Shown piece after piece: positions 38,309 through 47,700 of a stretch of 64,000 nucleotides of DNA (the stretch's first letter is position 1; each line of letters starts with the position of its first letter). Both the position numbers and the translations under genes were made by a program. The stretch is from Mycobacterium sp. 1245805.9. GTDB taxonomy: Bacteria; Actinomycetota; Actinomycetes; Mycobacteriales; Mycobacteriaceae. The stretch is taken from NCBI RefSeq assembly GCF_001672915.1, contig NZ_LZKR01000210.1:1-64000 (forward strand), in the 5' to 3' direction. Under the pieces are notes generated by a model. That model ran no database searches. It saw only the letters and a program-made list of their open reading frames with translations, and had not been told where the DNA came from.

Positions 38309-39175
38309 CTAGGCGGCGTCGGTGCGCAGTTGGGAGCGCAGGATCCGGTACTCCAACAAGCCGGCCCGCATCTGCTCGTAGATAGCAGACCCCGGCAGGG
38401 ACAGGAAGTTCGCAACTCGAGCATTTCGGTCCCCGTAAACCTCGGCCCAGGTGTCACTGGCCTGATCGCGCGAGGCCAGCACGTTCGCCGTGATGTCCCG
38501 GTCGTTTTCGGTGACGAAGCCCGAGCGCTTCAACCGCATCCGCACCTGGTCCCAGTCCTCGGGGCTCAAGAAGTCGGTGTGCAGGAACCACGCTCCAGGC
38601 CGGGAGATCCTGCGCACCTCACCGAGGAATTTCGGCAGGTTGCCGTACGAGTGGGAGGACTCGATATTGACGACGGCATCGCACGACGCGTCGGGCAGGG
38701 GAACGTTCAATGCGTCGCCGACCATGAAGTCGATCGGCCGCTTGACGTGCGTCTTGCTGCAGAAAGCGATGGCTTCCGAGGACATGTCGATGCCGATCAC
38801 CTGGGCGTTGAACTTCTCCGCCACCAGCGCGGCGTTGCCGCCGCGGCCACATCCGATCTCGACGACCGTGCGGTCGTTGAGGTCAACCGAACCGATCACT
38901 TCGAACACCAGCCGGACCGAGTTGGCGTTGAAGGTTCCCGGCCGAATCTCGAACGCCGATTCGTCGTTGGATCCCATCGGGGCGTACCCGTAATTGAGGA
39001 AGAACGATGAATCGGCGACCCCGACGTCCTCGAGGCGCCGGCTGAGCAAATTATAAAAGCTTTTCCAGCCGCCGGCGGTCGTGGACAGCAGGTCGTCAGC
39101 GAGGTGCTCCGACATTGCAACTGGTGAATTTTCCTGCGTTTCAACCCGCGCCGAAGGTTCGCTATCGGTGTCCAT
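38309..39175 (-). CDS. Class I SAM methyltransferase, Rv2952/Fmt-like
   Basis: This 288-aa methyltransferase has the SAM loop VVEIGCGRGGNAALVA, the acidic residue in GIDMSSEAI, and VGDALNVPLPDASCDAVVNIESSHSYG. The last block strongly resembles the mycobacterial Rv2952 family (phthiotriol/phenolphthiotriol O-methyltransferase), which also includes the GPL fatty-acid methyltransferase Fmt. A lipid hydroxyl, for instance the one left by PKS module 1, is the obvious candidate substrate, but a sugar hydroxyl is not excluded. ATG 39175 gives a 20-residue polar N-tail (Glu/Ser/Thr rich); an internal Met at residue 21 (MSEHLADDL) is an alternative start. Its upstream region is the 750-bp gene-free segment before mbtH. 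Confidence 0.85.
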   Translation of the reverse strand: MDTDSEPSARVETQENSPVAMSEHLADDLLSTTAGGWKSFYNLLSRRLEDVGVADSSFFLNYGYAPMGSNDESAFEIRPGTFNANSVRLVFEVIGSVDLNDRTVVEIGCGRGGNAALVAEKFNAQVIGIDMSSEAIAFCSKTHVKRPIDFMVGDALNVPLPDASCDAVVNIESSHSYGNLPKFLGEVRRISRPGAWFLHTDFLSPEDWDQVRMRLKRSGFVTENDRDITANVLASRDQASDTWAEVYGDRNARVANFLSLPGSAIYEQMRAGLLEYRILRSQLRTDAA

Positions 39176-39451
39176 TTATTTCGTCCCAACCAGATCAATT
39201 TTGTGGATATTTTGATGCCGAATACACACTGTTCGAGCCGCCCAATCAGGTTGCATGCTACACGACCGGCTCACGCCCGGCGGCGGCTCAACCTGGACCC
39301 GTTAGCGTCACAAATTCATGGGGTCCGGACGCCTCCAATTCGCCTCGACCGGCCCCGTCGGCGCATCGGTCGCGCGACCGCACCAAGGGTCGCTTCGTCG
39401 TCTGAAGGCGCCGCGCAGGACGCCGGGGCCGGCGGACGGCACGGGTCGCCC

Positions 39452-39507
39452 AAATACATCGCGCGGCGGTTTCGCCGCCAAATACATCGCGCGGCGGTTT
39501 CGCCGCC
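39452..39507. repeat. Perfect 28-bp tandem repeat, two copies, each with a hairpin
   Basis: Two identical 28-bp units (39452-39479 and 39480-39507) begin AAATACATCGCG. Each contains the stem GCGGCG, loop GTTT, stem CGCCGC. A third start (TAATACAT) follows at 39508 and breaks off. Copies are exact, so the duplication is recent or maintained. It lies about 430 bp before mbtH. Confidence 0.85.
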
Positions 39508-39878
39508 TAATACATATTGTGTGCGCCGGATGCTGGGCGACGGTCCCGACGCCCCGCGCGGGCACGGCGGCCACGGCCGACGGCAACCGATCCCCGCCCG
39601 CGGCGGGCACCCGACGGAGACCCTCTCCAGCGCCGCCGCCCGCCGGGATCATGCCGACCACGGAGGCCACGCGGCGGGCGTCGTCGCATTCGTCCGCGAG
39701 TCGCCGCAGGTCACGGCGGGGTAACGGCAGCGGCTGCCGCTTCGCAGACCACGGGTAGGGGAGCGGGCGGGAAAACCGTACCAATAGTTCGTCTAGGCAA
39801 CATTACGGATGCGGTCGTGTTAGTAGATCCCGGCCTACCTGAAATTCCACGAAGGCTTAGACAAGCTCTGTGGGGCTC

Positions 39879-39907
39879 CAGTATGGTTTAGAACTTGTTA
39901 TACCCAT
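39879..39907 (+). promoter_or_regulatory. mbtH-type promoter box, copy 3 (before mbtH-NRPS operon)
   Basis: TATGGTTTAGAACTTGTTA then TACCCATGTC lies about 27 bp before the GTG of mbtH. It is almost the same as the box before the PKS and similar to the one before the third glycosyltransferase gene. This is the likely promoter of mbtH and the two NRPS genes, which follow without gaps. Confidence 0.6.
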
Positions 39908-39933
39908 GTCCAGTTAGACGGTCTGGAGACGCG

Positions 39934-40164
39934 GTGAGCACTAATCCGTTCGACGACGACGACGGCAGCTTTTTCGTCTTGGTCAACGACGAGGAACAGC
40001 ACAGCCTATGGCCGGCGTTCGCCGACGTTCCGGCCGGCTGGCGGGTGGTGTACGGCGAAGCGGACCGCGCAGCGTGCCTGGACTACATCGAACAGAACTG
40101 GACCGATATACGGCCGAAAACTCTGCGCGAAAGGTTAGCGGCGGGACAGGGGTTTGATAGGTAA
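39934..40164 (+). CDS. mbtH: MbtH-like protein
   Basis: MbtH proteins bind NRPS adenylation domains and are often needed for their folding and activity. This one has 76 aa and begins [19 protein letters not shown]. It has the conserved family residues: [15 protein letters not shown], and the C-terminal [12 protein letters not shown]. The GTG at 39934 was chosen because the MSTNPFDD start is typical of the family; the open frame extends 13 codons further left through the promoter box, which is not coding. The first NRPS gene begins 5 bp after the stop, so the three genes form a tight operon. All four A domains downstream are possible clients. Confidence 0.95.
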   Translation: MSTNPFDDDDGSFFVLVNDEEQHSLWPAFADVPAGWRVVYGEADRAACLDYIEQNWTDIRPKTLRERLAAGQGFDR

Positions 40165-40169
40165 TCCGG

Positions 40170-43100
40170 ATGGAACTTGATGACCGGGCTCTCCCGCTGA
40201 CGCGGGGACAGCTGGACATTTGGCTCGCGCAGGAAACGGGTCACTCCGGCACGGAGTGGCAGCTTGGCGTGCTTGTGCGATTCGACGGCACGGTGGACCG
40301 CGAATTGCTTCAGCGGGCGATCCGTCACGTGATGCGGGAGGCCGAACCGGCCAGGGCCGCCGTCTTCGAGGTGGATGGCCAGGTCTTCCAAAAGGCCATC
40401 GATTACCCGGACTTCGAGGTCGCCTTCCACGACCTGAGCGAAACGCGCCATCCGGTGCGGGAAGCCCGTCGGATGGCGTTATCCATCCAACAGACACCAA
40501 TGCCCCCGGGCGGGCCGCTTTTCAATTTCACTTTATTCCAGACGTGGTCCGATGAATTCTATTTGTTCGGGTGCTTCCACCACATAATCGTGGACGGCAC
40601 CGGAATTACGCTTATCGCAAATCGGATTGCGACCGTGTACGCCGCGATCGTTTCGAACGCGACCATTCCTCCCGCGTTCTTCGGCTCGTTGCAGGACCTG
40701 GTTCGTTGCGAGTCGGAGTACGAGTCGTCCACCGACTATCGGGACGACCAGGACTACTGGACCAGGAACCTTCCTCCGGAACGCGGACCGCACAACGGGT
40801 TCCTTCCGGCCGCGGACGACGGGGATCGGCCCGCGCCCGCCGCGCCGGTACGGCTGGACCCCGCCGTCCTGCGCCGCGTTCAGGAACTGTCCGACGCGTG
40901 GAAGGTGCCCCGGTCGTCGGTCATCACCGCGGCGTGTGCCCTATTAGTACGTGGGTGGTGCGCCGAGGGCTCAGAGGTGGTGCTCGAGTTCCCGGTCAGC
41001 AGGCGCGTGCGTCCGGAGTCCAAGACGCTGCCGGGGATGGTCTCCGGCGTGGTGCCGCTGGTGTTGAGCGTGTCGCCGCGATCCACGGTCACCGGTTTTT
41101 GTGAGTATGTCGACGCGCGCATCCGGGAGGCGCTGGAGCATCAGCGGTTCCCGGTGCACGCCCTGGAGCGCAAGGCCGGTCACGGGCGGTCGGCCAACCG
41201 GGTGAGCGTGAATTTCATGCCGTCGAAGATGACGATGGACTTCGCCGGCGTCGCCGCGTCGGCGTCGTTCACCAATCCCGTTCAGGTGGGTGCCTTCGCG
41301 TTGATGTTCTCCGGCGGCGGCGACCAGATCTTCCTCAGCACGGCGGGCACCGGGAGCCCGTTGGCGAATTTCGACGTCGCCGAATTGGCCAAGCGGCTGG
41401 GCCGGGTGCTGGTCGCGATGACCGCCGACCCGGGTCGGCGGCTCTCGTCGATGGATCTGTTCGACGCCGCCGAGCTCGACGGGCTGGACGGGTGGGGCAA
41501 CCGCGCGGTGCTGAGCCGGCCGGCGCCCGCTTCGCAGTCGATTCCCGCGATGTTCGCCGCGCAGGCCGCGCGCGCCCCGGAGGCGGCGGCGATCACGTTC
41601 GGGGACGCCTCGTGGACCTACCGCGAGGTCGAGGATGCCGCCAACCGGTTGGCGCACCTACTGGCCGGCCACGGGGTGGGCCCGGGGCGGCGGGTGGCGC
41701 TGCTGCTGGAGCGCTCGGCCGAGGCGATCGTCGCGATCCTGGCGGTGCTCAAAACCGGGGCGGCCTATGTGCCGATCGACCCGGCGGTGCCGGCGGCCCG
41801 CATCGAGTTCATGCTCGACGACGCCGCGCCGACCGCGGCGATCACCACCGCCGGCCTGGCCGACCGGCTCGCCGGGCGCGATCTGCTGATCATCGACGTC
41901 GCCCAGCTCGCCGACCCTGCCGTCGGCCCGCAGTCTGACACGCCGTTGCCGGTGCCGGAGCCGGACAACGTCGCCTACCTCATCTACACGTCGGGGACGA
42001 CCGGCGTCCCCAAGGGCGTGGCCATCACCCACCACAACGTCACCCGACTGCTGGAGTCCCTGGACGTCGAGCTGCCGCCGGGGCAGGTGTGGTCGCAGTG
42101 GCACTCGCTGGCCTTCGACGTCTCGGTATGCGAGATCTGGGGTGCGCTGCTGTCCGGCGGGCGCCTGGTGGTGGTTCCCGAGTCGGTGGCGCGTTCGCCC
42201 GAGGATTTCCATGCCTTGCTGGTCAAAGAGCGGGTCGAAGTCCTCAGCCAGACCCCGTCGGCGTTCTACGCGCTGCAGGCCGCGGACGCGCTCGCCCCCG
42301 AACACGGGCGTCAGCTGCACCTTCGCGCGGTGATCTTCGCCGGTGAGGCGCTGGAACCGCAGCGGCTGCGGACGTGGCTGGACAACCATCCGCAAGCGCC
42401 GCGGCTGCTCAACCTGTACGGCACCACGGAGACGACGGTGCACGCCTCGTTCCGGGAGATCTTCCCCGACGATGTCGACAGCCCGCTCAGCCCCATCGGC
42501 GTGCCGTTGGGCCGGTATGCCTTCTTCGTCCTCGACGCGTGGATGCGGCAGGTGCCGCCCGGGGTGGTCGGCGAGTTGTACGTGGCCGGCGGCGGCGCGG
42601 GCTGTGGGTACTGGCGGCGGCCGGGCCTGACGTCCACGCGGTTCGTGGCGTGCCCGTTCGGGCAGCCCGGAACCCGGATGTATCGCACCGGGGACCTGGC
42701 GTGGTGGGGCGCCGACGGGCAGCTGCGCTATGTGGGCCGCGCCGACGAGCAGGTCAAGATCCGCGGCTTCCGCATCGAGCTGGGTGAGGTCCAAGCCGCG
42801 CTGGCCGCTCTGGACGGCGTCGAGCAGGCGGTGGTGATCGCCCGCGAGGACCGCCCCGGCGACAAGCGCCTGGTGGGTTACGTGACCGGGACCGTCGAGC
42901 CGGCCTCGTTTGGGGCTGCCGCGCGCGCCGCGCTGGCCGAGCGGTTGCCGGCCTACATGGTGCCGGCCGCGGTCGTGGTGATCGACGCGGTCCCCCTGAC
43001 GGTCAACGGCAAGCTCGACAAGCGGGCCCTGCCCGCGCCCGAGTACCAGGACGTCGACCGCTACCGGGCCCCGGGCAACGCGGTCGAGGAGATCCTGGCC

Positions 43101-44735
43101 GACATCTACGCGCAGGTGCTCGGGCTGGAGCGGGTCGGGGTGGACGAGTCGTTCTTCGAGCTCGGCGGCGACAGCATCCTGTCGATGCAGGTGGTCGCGC
43201 GGGCGCGGGCCGCCGGGGTGGTGTGCCGGCCGCGGGACATCTTCGTCGAGCAAACCGTGGCCCAGCTGGCCCGGGTGGCCGAAGTTGCCACCGGCGACGC
43301 CGAGGTGAGCGACGAGGGCCTCGGCCCGGTGGTCGCGACACCGATCATGCGCTGGCTGCACGGTGTCGACGGACCCGTCGACCAGTTCAACCAGGCGGTG
43401 TCGGTGCGGGCACCCGCGGGGGCGACCGAGGCCGACGTGGTGGCGGTGTTGCAGGCCGTGCTGGACCGCCACGCCACGCTGCGGCTGCGGCTCGAGGGCG
43501 ACAACACCGACGGCTGGTCGCTGACCGTGCCCGAGCCCGGCGCGGTGGACGCCCGCCGGTGCCTGCGCACGGTGCCGGCGCTGTCCGACGAGGAGGTGAC
43601 CGAGGCGCGGTCGCGGTTGGACCCGGCCGCCGGGGTGATGCTGAGCGCGCTGTGGGTGGCCGACACCGGGCAGTTGGTGCTGATCGTCCATCACCTGGCG
43701 GTGGACGGGGTGTCGTGGCGGATCCTGCTCGAGGACCTCAACATTGCCTGGGCCCAGCATCGCGGCGGGCAGCAGTTGGTGTTGCCGGCGCCCGGAACGT
43801 CGTTTGCCACCTGGTCGTCGCTGCTGGCCGAGCACGCGCGCAGCCCCGAGGTGGTGGCGCAGGCCGACGCCTGGCGGCAGATCGCGGCGGCGCCCGCGGC
43901 GCTGCCGGCGGTGCGTCCCGAGGTCGACACCTACGCGACCGCGGGCAGCCTGTCGGCGCAGCTGGACGCCGAGACCACCCGCGCGCTGCTCGACGAGGTG
44001 CCGGCGGCGTTTCACGCCGGGGTGCAGGACATCCTGCTGATCGCGTTCGCCCTGGCGGTGGCGGAATTCGTCGGCAGCGGCGGCGCGCCGATCGTCATCG
44101 ACGTCGAGGGTCACGGGCGCCAGGAGGACCTGGCCCCGCACGTCGACCTGTCCCGCACTGTCGGCTGGTTCACCACCAAATACCCGGTGTCGCTCTCGGT
44201 CGGGGGGCTGGACTGGGCGCGGGTGGCGGCCGGCGACGCGCGGCTGGGGACGGTCGTCAAAGACGCCAAGGAGCAGCTTCGCGCGCTGCCGGACGGCTTG
44301 ACCTACGGCCTGTTGCGCTACCTCAACGACGACGTCGAGCTGCCCCCGTCCGACCCGCCGATCGGGTTCAACTACCTGGGGCGGCTGGGGGCGGCGGCCG
44401 AGGTGTCCGGCGACGTGTGGCGGCTCGGTCACGACGGCTGGTCGGTCACCGACGTCGCCGCGGCCATCCCCATGCCGCTGATGCACACCGTGGAGCTCAA
44501 CGCCAGCACCGTCGACGCCGACACCGGCCCGCAGCTGCACGCCCGCTGGACCTGGGCGCCCTCGACCCTGAACCACGCGCAGGTCAGCCGGCTGAGCCGG
44601 TTGTGGTTTGACGCGTTGGCCGGCATCTGCGCGCACGTGCGCGGCGGCGGGGGCGGGTTGACGCCGTCGGACATCGCGGCCGGCCTGAGCCAGCAACAAA
44701 TCGACGACCTCCAGCGGCAATATGCGGATAGCTGA
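40170..44735 (+). CDS. NRPS, loading/first module: C(starter)-A-T-E, Mps1-like
   Basis: This 1521-aa synthetase activates residue 1. The N-terminal C domain (about 1-440) has the active site HHIIVDGTG and replaces an upstream module, so it probably acylates the first amino acid. The A domain (about 457-960) has [12 protein letters not shown] and YRTGDL. By-eye alignment to GrsA PheA gives specificity residues D-V-C-S-I-A-L-V-H-K, for which I have no assignment. The T domain follows ([10 protein letters not shown], about 1000). The E domain (about 1053-1500) has [15 protein letters not shown] and [11 protein letters not shown], so residue 1 should become D. ATG 40170 is 5 bp after mbtH. The end overlaps the second NRPS by 14 bp. 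The last codons (RQY-ADS-stop) look like a frameshifted version of the linker [11 protein letters not shown] found inside the second NRPS. Confidence 0.94.
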   Translation: MELDDRALPLTRGQLDIWLAQETGHSGTEWQLGVLVRFDGTVDRELLQRAIRHVMREAEPARAAVFEVDGQVFQKAIDYPDFEVAFHDLSETRHPVREARRMALSIQQTPMPPGGPLFNFTLFQTWSDEFYLFGCFHHIIVDGTGITLIANRIATVYAAIVSNATIPPAFFGSLQDLVRCESEYESSTDYRDDQDYWTRNLPPERGPHNGFLPAADDGDRPAPAAPVRLDPAVLRRVQELSDAWKVPRSSVITAACALLVRGWCAEGSEVVLEFPVSRRVRPESKTLPGMVSGVVPLVLSVSPRSTVTGFCEYVDARIREALEHQRFPVHALERKAGHGRSANRVSVNFMPSKMTMDFAGVAASASFTNPVQVGAFALMFSGGGDQIFLSTAGTGSPLANFDVAELAKRLGRVLVAMTADPGRRLSSMDLFDAAELDGLDGWGNRAVLSRPAPASQSIPAMFAAQAARAPEAAAITFGDASWTYREVEDAANRLAHLLAGHGVGPGRRVALLLERSAEAIVAILAVLKTGAAYVPIDPAVPAARIEFMLDDAAPTAAITTAGLADRLAGRDLLIIDVAQLADPAVGPQSDTPLPVPEPDNVAYLIYTSGTTGVPKGVAITHHNVTRLLESLDVELPPGQVWSQWHSLAFDVSVCEIWGALLSGGRLVVVPESVARSPEDFHALLVKERVEVLSQTPSAFYALQAADALAPEHGRQLHLRAVIFAGEALEPQRLRTWLDNHPQAPRLLNLYGTTETTVHASFREIFPDDVDSPLSPIGVPLGRYAFFVLDAWMRQVPPGVVGELYVAGGGAGCGYWRRPGLTSTRFVACPFGQPGTRMYRTGDLAWWGADGQLRYVGRADEQVKIRGFRIELGEVQAALAALDGVEQAVVIAREDRPGDKRLVGYVTGTVEPASFGAAARAALAERLPAYMVPAAVVVIDAVPLTVNGKLDKRALPAPEYQDVDRYRAPGNAVEEILADIYAQVLGLERVGVDESFFELGGDSILSMQVVARARAAGVVCRPRDIFVEQTVAQLARVAEVATGDAEVSDEGLGPVVATPIMRWLHGVDGPVDQFNQAVSVRAPAGATEADVVAVLQAVLDRHATLRLRLEGDNTDGWSLTVPEPGAVDARRCLRTVPALSDEEVTEARSRLDPAAGVMLSALWVADTGQLVLIVHHLAVDGVSWRILLEDLNIAWAQHRGGQQLVLPAPGTSFATWSSLLAEHARSPEVVAQADAWRQIAAAPAALPAVRPEVDTYATAGSLSAQLDAETTRALLDEVPAAFHAGVQDILLIAFALAVAEFVGSGGAPIVIDVEGHGRQEDLAPHVDLSRTVGWFTTKYPVSLSVGGLDWARVAAGDARLGTVVKDAKEQLRALPDGLTYGLLRYLNDDVELPPSDPPIGFNYLGRLGAAAEVSGDVWRLGHDGWSVTDVAAAIPMPLMHTVELNASTVDADTGPQLHARWTWAPSTLNHAQVSRLSRLWFDALAGICAHVRGGGGGLTPSDIAAGLSQQQIDDLQRQYADS

Positions 44736-44736
44736 C
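44712..44736 (+). other. NRPS split point: apparent +1 base between E and C domains
   Basis: The sequence around 44712-44736 reads CGG CAA TAT GCG GAT AGC TGA in the first gene. Leaving out the single base G at 44724 gives CGG CAA TAT CGG ATA GCT GAC, i.e. R-Q-Y-R-I-A-D, and continues in the frame of the second gene. Exactly this peptide ([17 protein letters not shown]) links E and C inside the second NRPS at about residues 3654-3670. The extra G also creates the ATG start of the second gene. Two proteins with translational coupling, or a sequencing error in one protein of about 5720 aa, would both look like this. Confidence 0.7.
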
Positions 44737-47700
44737 GTATTGCCACTGACCCCCTTGCAGCAGGGGCTGTGGTTCCATGCCATCACCGCCCAGGGCGGCG
44801 ACGACATCTATTCGGTGCAGCTGGAGATCGCGCTCAGCGGTCCGCTCGATCAGGACCGCCTGCGCGACGCCGTGCTCGCGGTGGTCACCCGCCACCCCAA
44901 CCTGGCGGCCCGCTTCTCCGACAAGTTCGACCAGCCGGTGCAGATCATCCCGGCCGATCCGGTGGTGCCCTGGCGCTACGTCGACCTGCGCGGCGGCGGC
45001 CCGGACCTCGACGATCAGATCCGGCAGGTGTGCGCCGCCGAGCGCGCCGCGGTCTGCAATCTCACCAACCAGCCCGCCTTCCGCGCCGCGCTGATCGGCA
45101 TCGGCGACGATGCGCACCGGCTGGTGCTGACCAACCACCACATCGTGATGGACGGCTGGTCGCTGCCGATCCTGCTGGGCGAGATATTCGCCAGCTACCA
45201 CGGGCAGTGGCTGCCCGCGGCGGCGAAATACCGCAGCTTCGTCACCTGGCTGACGGGTCGTGACCTCGACGCCGCCCGCGACGCCTGGGGTGAGGTGCTG
45301 GCCGGGTTCGACACCCCCACGCTGATAGCCCCGCCGGGCCGGTTGGGGCTGGGGCCGCGCGGCGTCGCGTCGTTCCAGGTGCCCGAGCCGACCACGCGGG
45401 CGCTGGGCGAGCTGGCGCGCGCGAGCCACACCACCGTCAGCACCGTGGTGCAGGCCGCCTGGGCCCAGCTGCTGATGTGGCTGACCGGCCGGCACGACGT
45501 CGCCTTCGGCACGACGGTCTCGGGGAGGCCGCCCGAGGTGCCCGGTGCGGACACGATGGTGGGCCTGTTCATCAACACGGTGCCGGTGCGGGCGAGCATC
45601 ACCGCGGACACCACCACCACCGACCTGCTCGATCAACTGCAAGACGCCTACAACGGGACGCTCGACCACCAGCACCTGGCGCTCAGCGAGCTGCACCGGA
45701 TCACCGGTCAGGACCAGCTGTTCGACACCATGTTCGTCTACGAGAACTACCCGCTCGACGCGGCCGCGCTGTCGGGCGGCCACGGTGACCAAGGCTTGGC
45801 CATCACCGATTTCACCCACCACGAGTCCAACCACTACCCGCTCGCCGTCCAGGCCATGCCCGGCACGGAGATGGGGCTGCGCGTCGAATTCGACACCGAC
45901 GTGTACGACGCGGCCGACATCGAAACGCTGATCGAGCGGTTCAAGCGGGTGCTGGCGGCGATGACCGCCGATCCCGGTCGGCGGTTGTCGTCGATGGACG
46001 TGCTGGACCCCGCCGAGCACGCCCAGCTTCAGAGGTGGGGCAATCGCGCCGGGCTGACCCAGCCGATGGGCGTGCCGGTGTCGATTCCCGTGCTGTTCGG
46101 CGCCCAGGTGGCCCGCACCCCCGAGGCGGTGGCGATCAGCGAGGGCGGTCGTTCGTGGACCTACCGCGAGGTCAAGCAGGCGGCAAATCGGTTGGCGCAC
46201 CTGCTGGCCGGCCGGGGGGTGGGCCCGGGGCAGCGGGTGGCGCTGTTGTTGCCCCGCTCGGCCGACGCGGTCGTCGCGATGTTGGCCGTGCTCAAGACCG
46301 GGGCGGCCTACGTCCCGATCGATCCGACCGTCCCGGTGGCCCGGATGGGGTTCGTGCTCGACGACGCCGCGCCGATCGCCGTGATCACGACCGCCGGCCT
46401 GGCGGACCGGCTGGACGGGCGCGACATCGCGGTCATCGACGTCCACGACCCCGCCGTCGATCGCGAACCCAGCACCCCGCTGCCGGCGCCGGCGCCCGAC
46501 GACGTCGCCTACCTCATCTACACGTCGGGCACCACCGGCACCCCCAAGGGCGTGGCGATCCCGCACCGCAACGTGACCCGGCTGCTCGAGACGCTGGACG
46601 TCGACCTGGAGCTGGCGGGCCAGGTGTGGTCGCAGTGCCACTCGCTGGCCTTCGATTTCTCGGTCTGGGAGATCTGGGGGGCGCTGCTCTACGGCGGCCG
46701 GCTGGTGATCGTGCCCGACTCGGTGGTGCGCTCGCCGCAAGATCTGCACGCCCTGCTGGTGGCCGAACAGGTCACCGTGCTGAGCCAGACCCCATCGGCG
46801 TTTTACGCGCTGCAGACCGCCGACGCCGCGCAGCCCGAGCCGGAACCCCGCCTGAAGCTCGAGGCCGTGGTGTTCGGCGGCGAGGCGCTGGAACCGCAGC
46901 GGCTGCGGGGCTGGCTGGACAACCATCCCGGCCTGCCGCGGCTGATCAACATGTACGGCATCACCGAGACGACCGTGCACGCGTCGTTCCGCGAGATCGT
47001 CGCCGGCGACGTCGACAGCCTCGCCAGCCCCATCGGGGTGCCGCTGGCCCACCTCGGATTCTTCGTGCTCGACGGGTGGTTGCGGCCGGTCCCGGCCGGC
47101 GTGGTCGGGGAGCTGTACGTGGCCGGCGCCGGGGTGGCGGACGGCTACGTCGGGCGGCCGGCGCTGAGCTCGACACGGTTCGTGGCCTGTCCGTTCGGGG
47201 AGCCGGGACAACGGATGTACCGCACCGGCGACCTGGTCTGGTGGGGCGCCGACGGCCAGCTGCGGTACGTCGGACGCGCCGACAAGCAGGTCAAGATCCG
47301 CGGCTATCGCATCGAACTCGGCGAAATCCAGGCGGCGCTGAGCGCGCTGGACGGCGTCAAACACGCGGCGGTCATCGCCCGCGAGGACCGGCCCGGGGAC
47401 AAGCGCCTGGTCGGCTACGTCACCGGCAGCGTGGATCCGGTGTCGTTCGGGGCGTCGGCGCGCGCGGCGCTGGCCGAGCGGCTCCCGGCCTACATGGTGC
47501 CGGCCGCGGTGATGGTCATCGACGAGCTGCCGTTGACGGTCAACGGCAAACTCGACACCCGGGCCCTGCCGGCGCCCGAATACCAGGACGGCGACCACTA
47601 CCGCGCCCCGACCACCGCCGTCGAGGAGCTGCTGGCCGGGATCTACGCGCAGGTGCTGGGTGTGGAGCCGCCGCGGCTGGTCGGGGTGGATGAGTCGTTC

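Larger units (their letters stand above)
39176..39933. other. Gene-free region upstream of mbtH
   Basis: No convincing protein can be read here; the open frames on both strands are low-complexity Arg/Pro/Gly translations without start signals. The first 100 bp are A/T-richer and should hold the promoter of the methyltransferase. In the middle is a tandem 28-bp repeat with hairpins. The last 60 bp contain the mbtH promoter box. No tRNA or transposase remnant was recognised. Confidence 0.6.

Noticed and set aside
39203-39784. Open frames on both strands (173 and 158 codons) in the gene-free region before mbtH
   Set aside because: Both are Arg/Pro/Gly-rich, run through the 28-bp hairpin repeat, have no ribosome-binding site and match no family I know.
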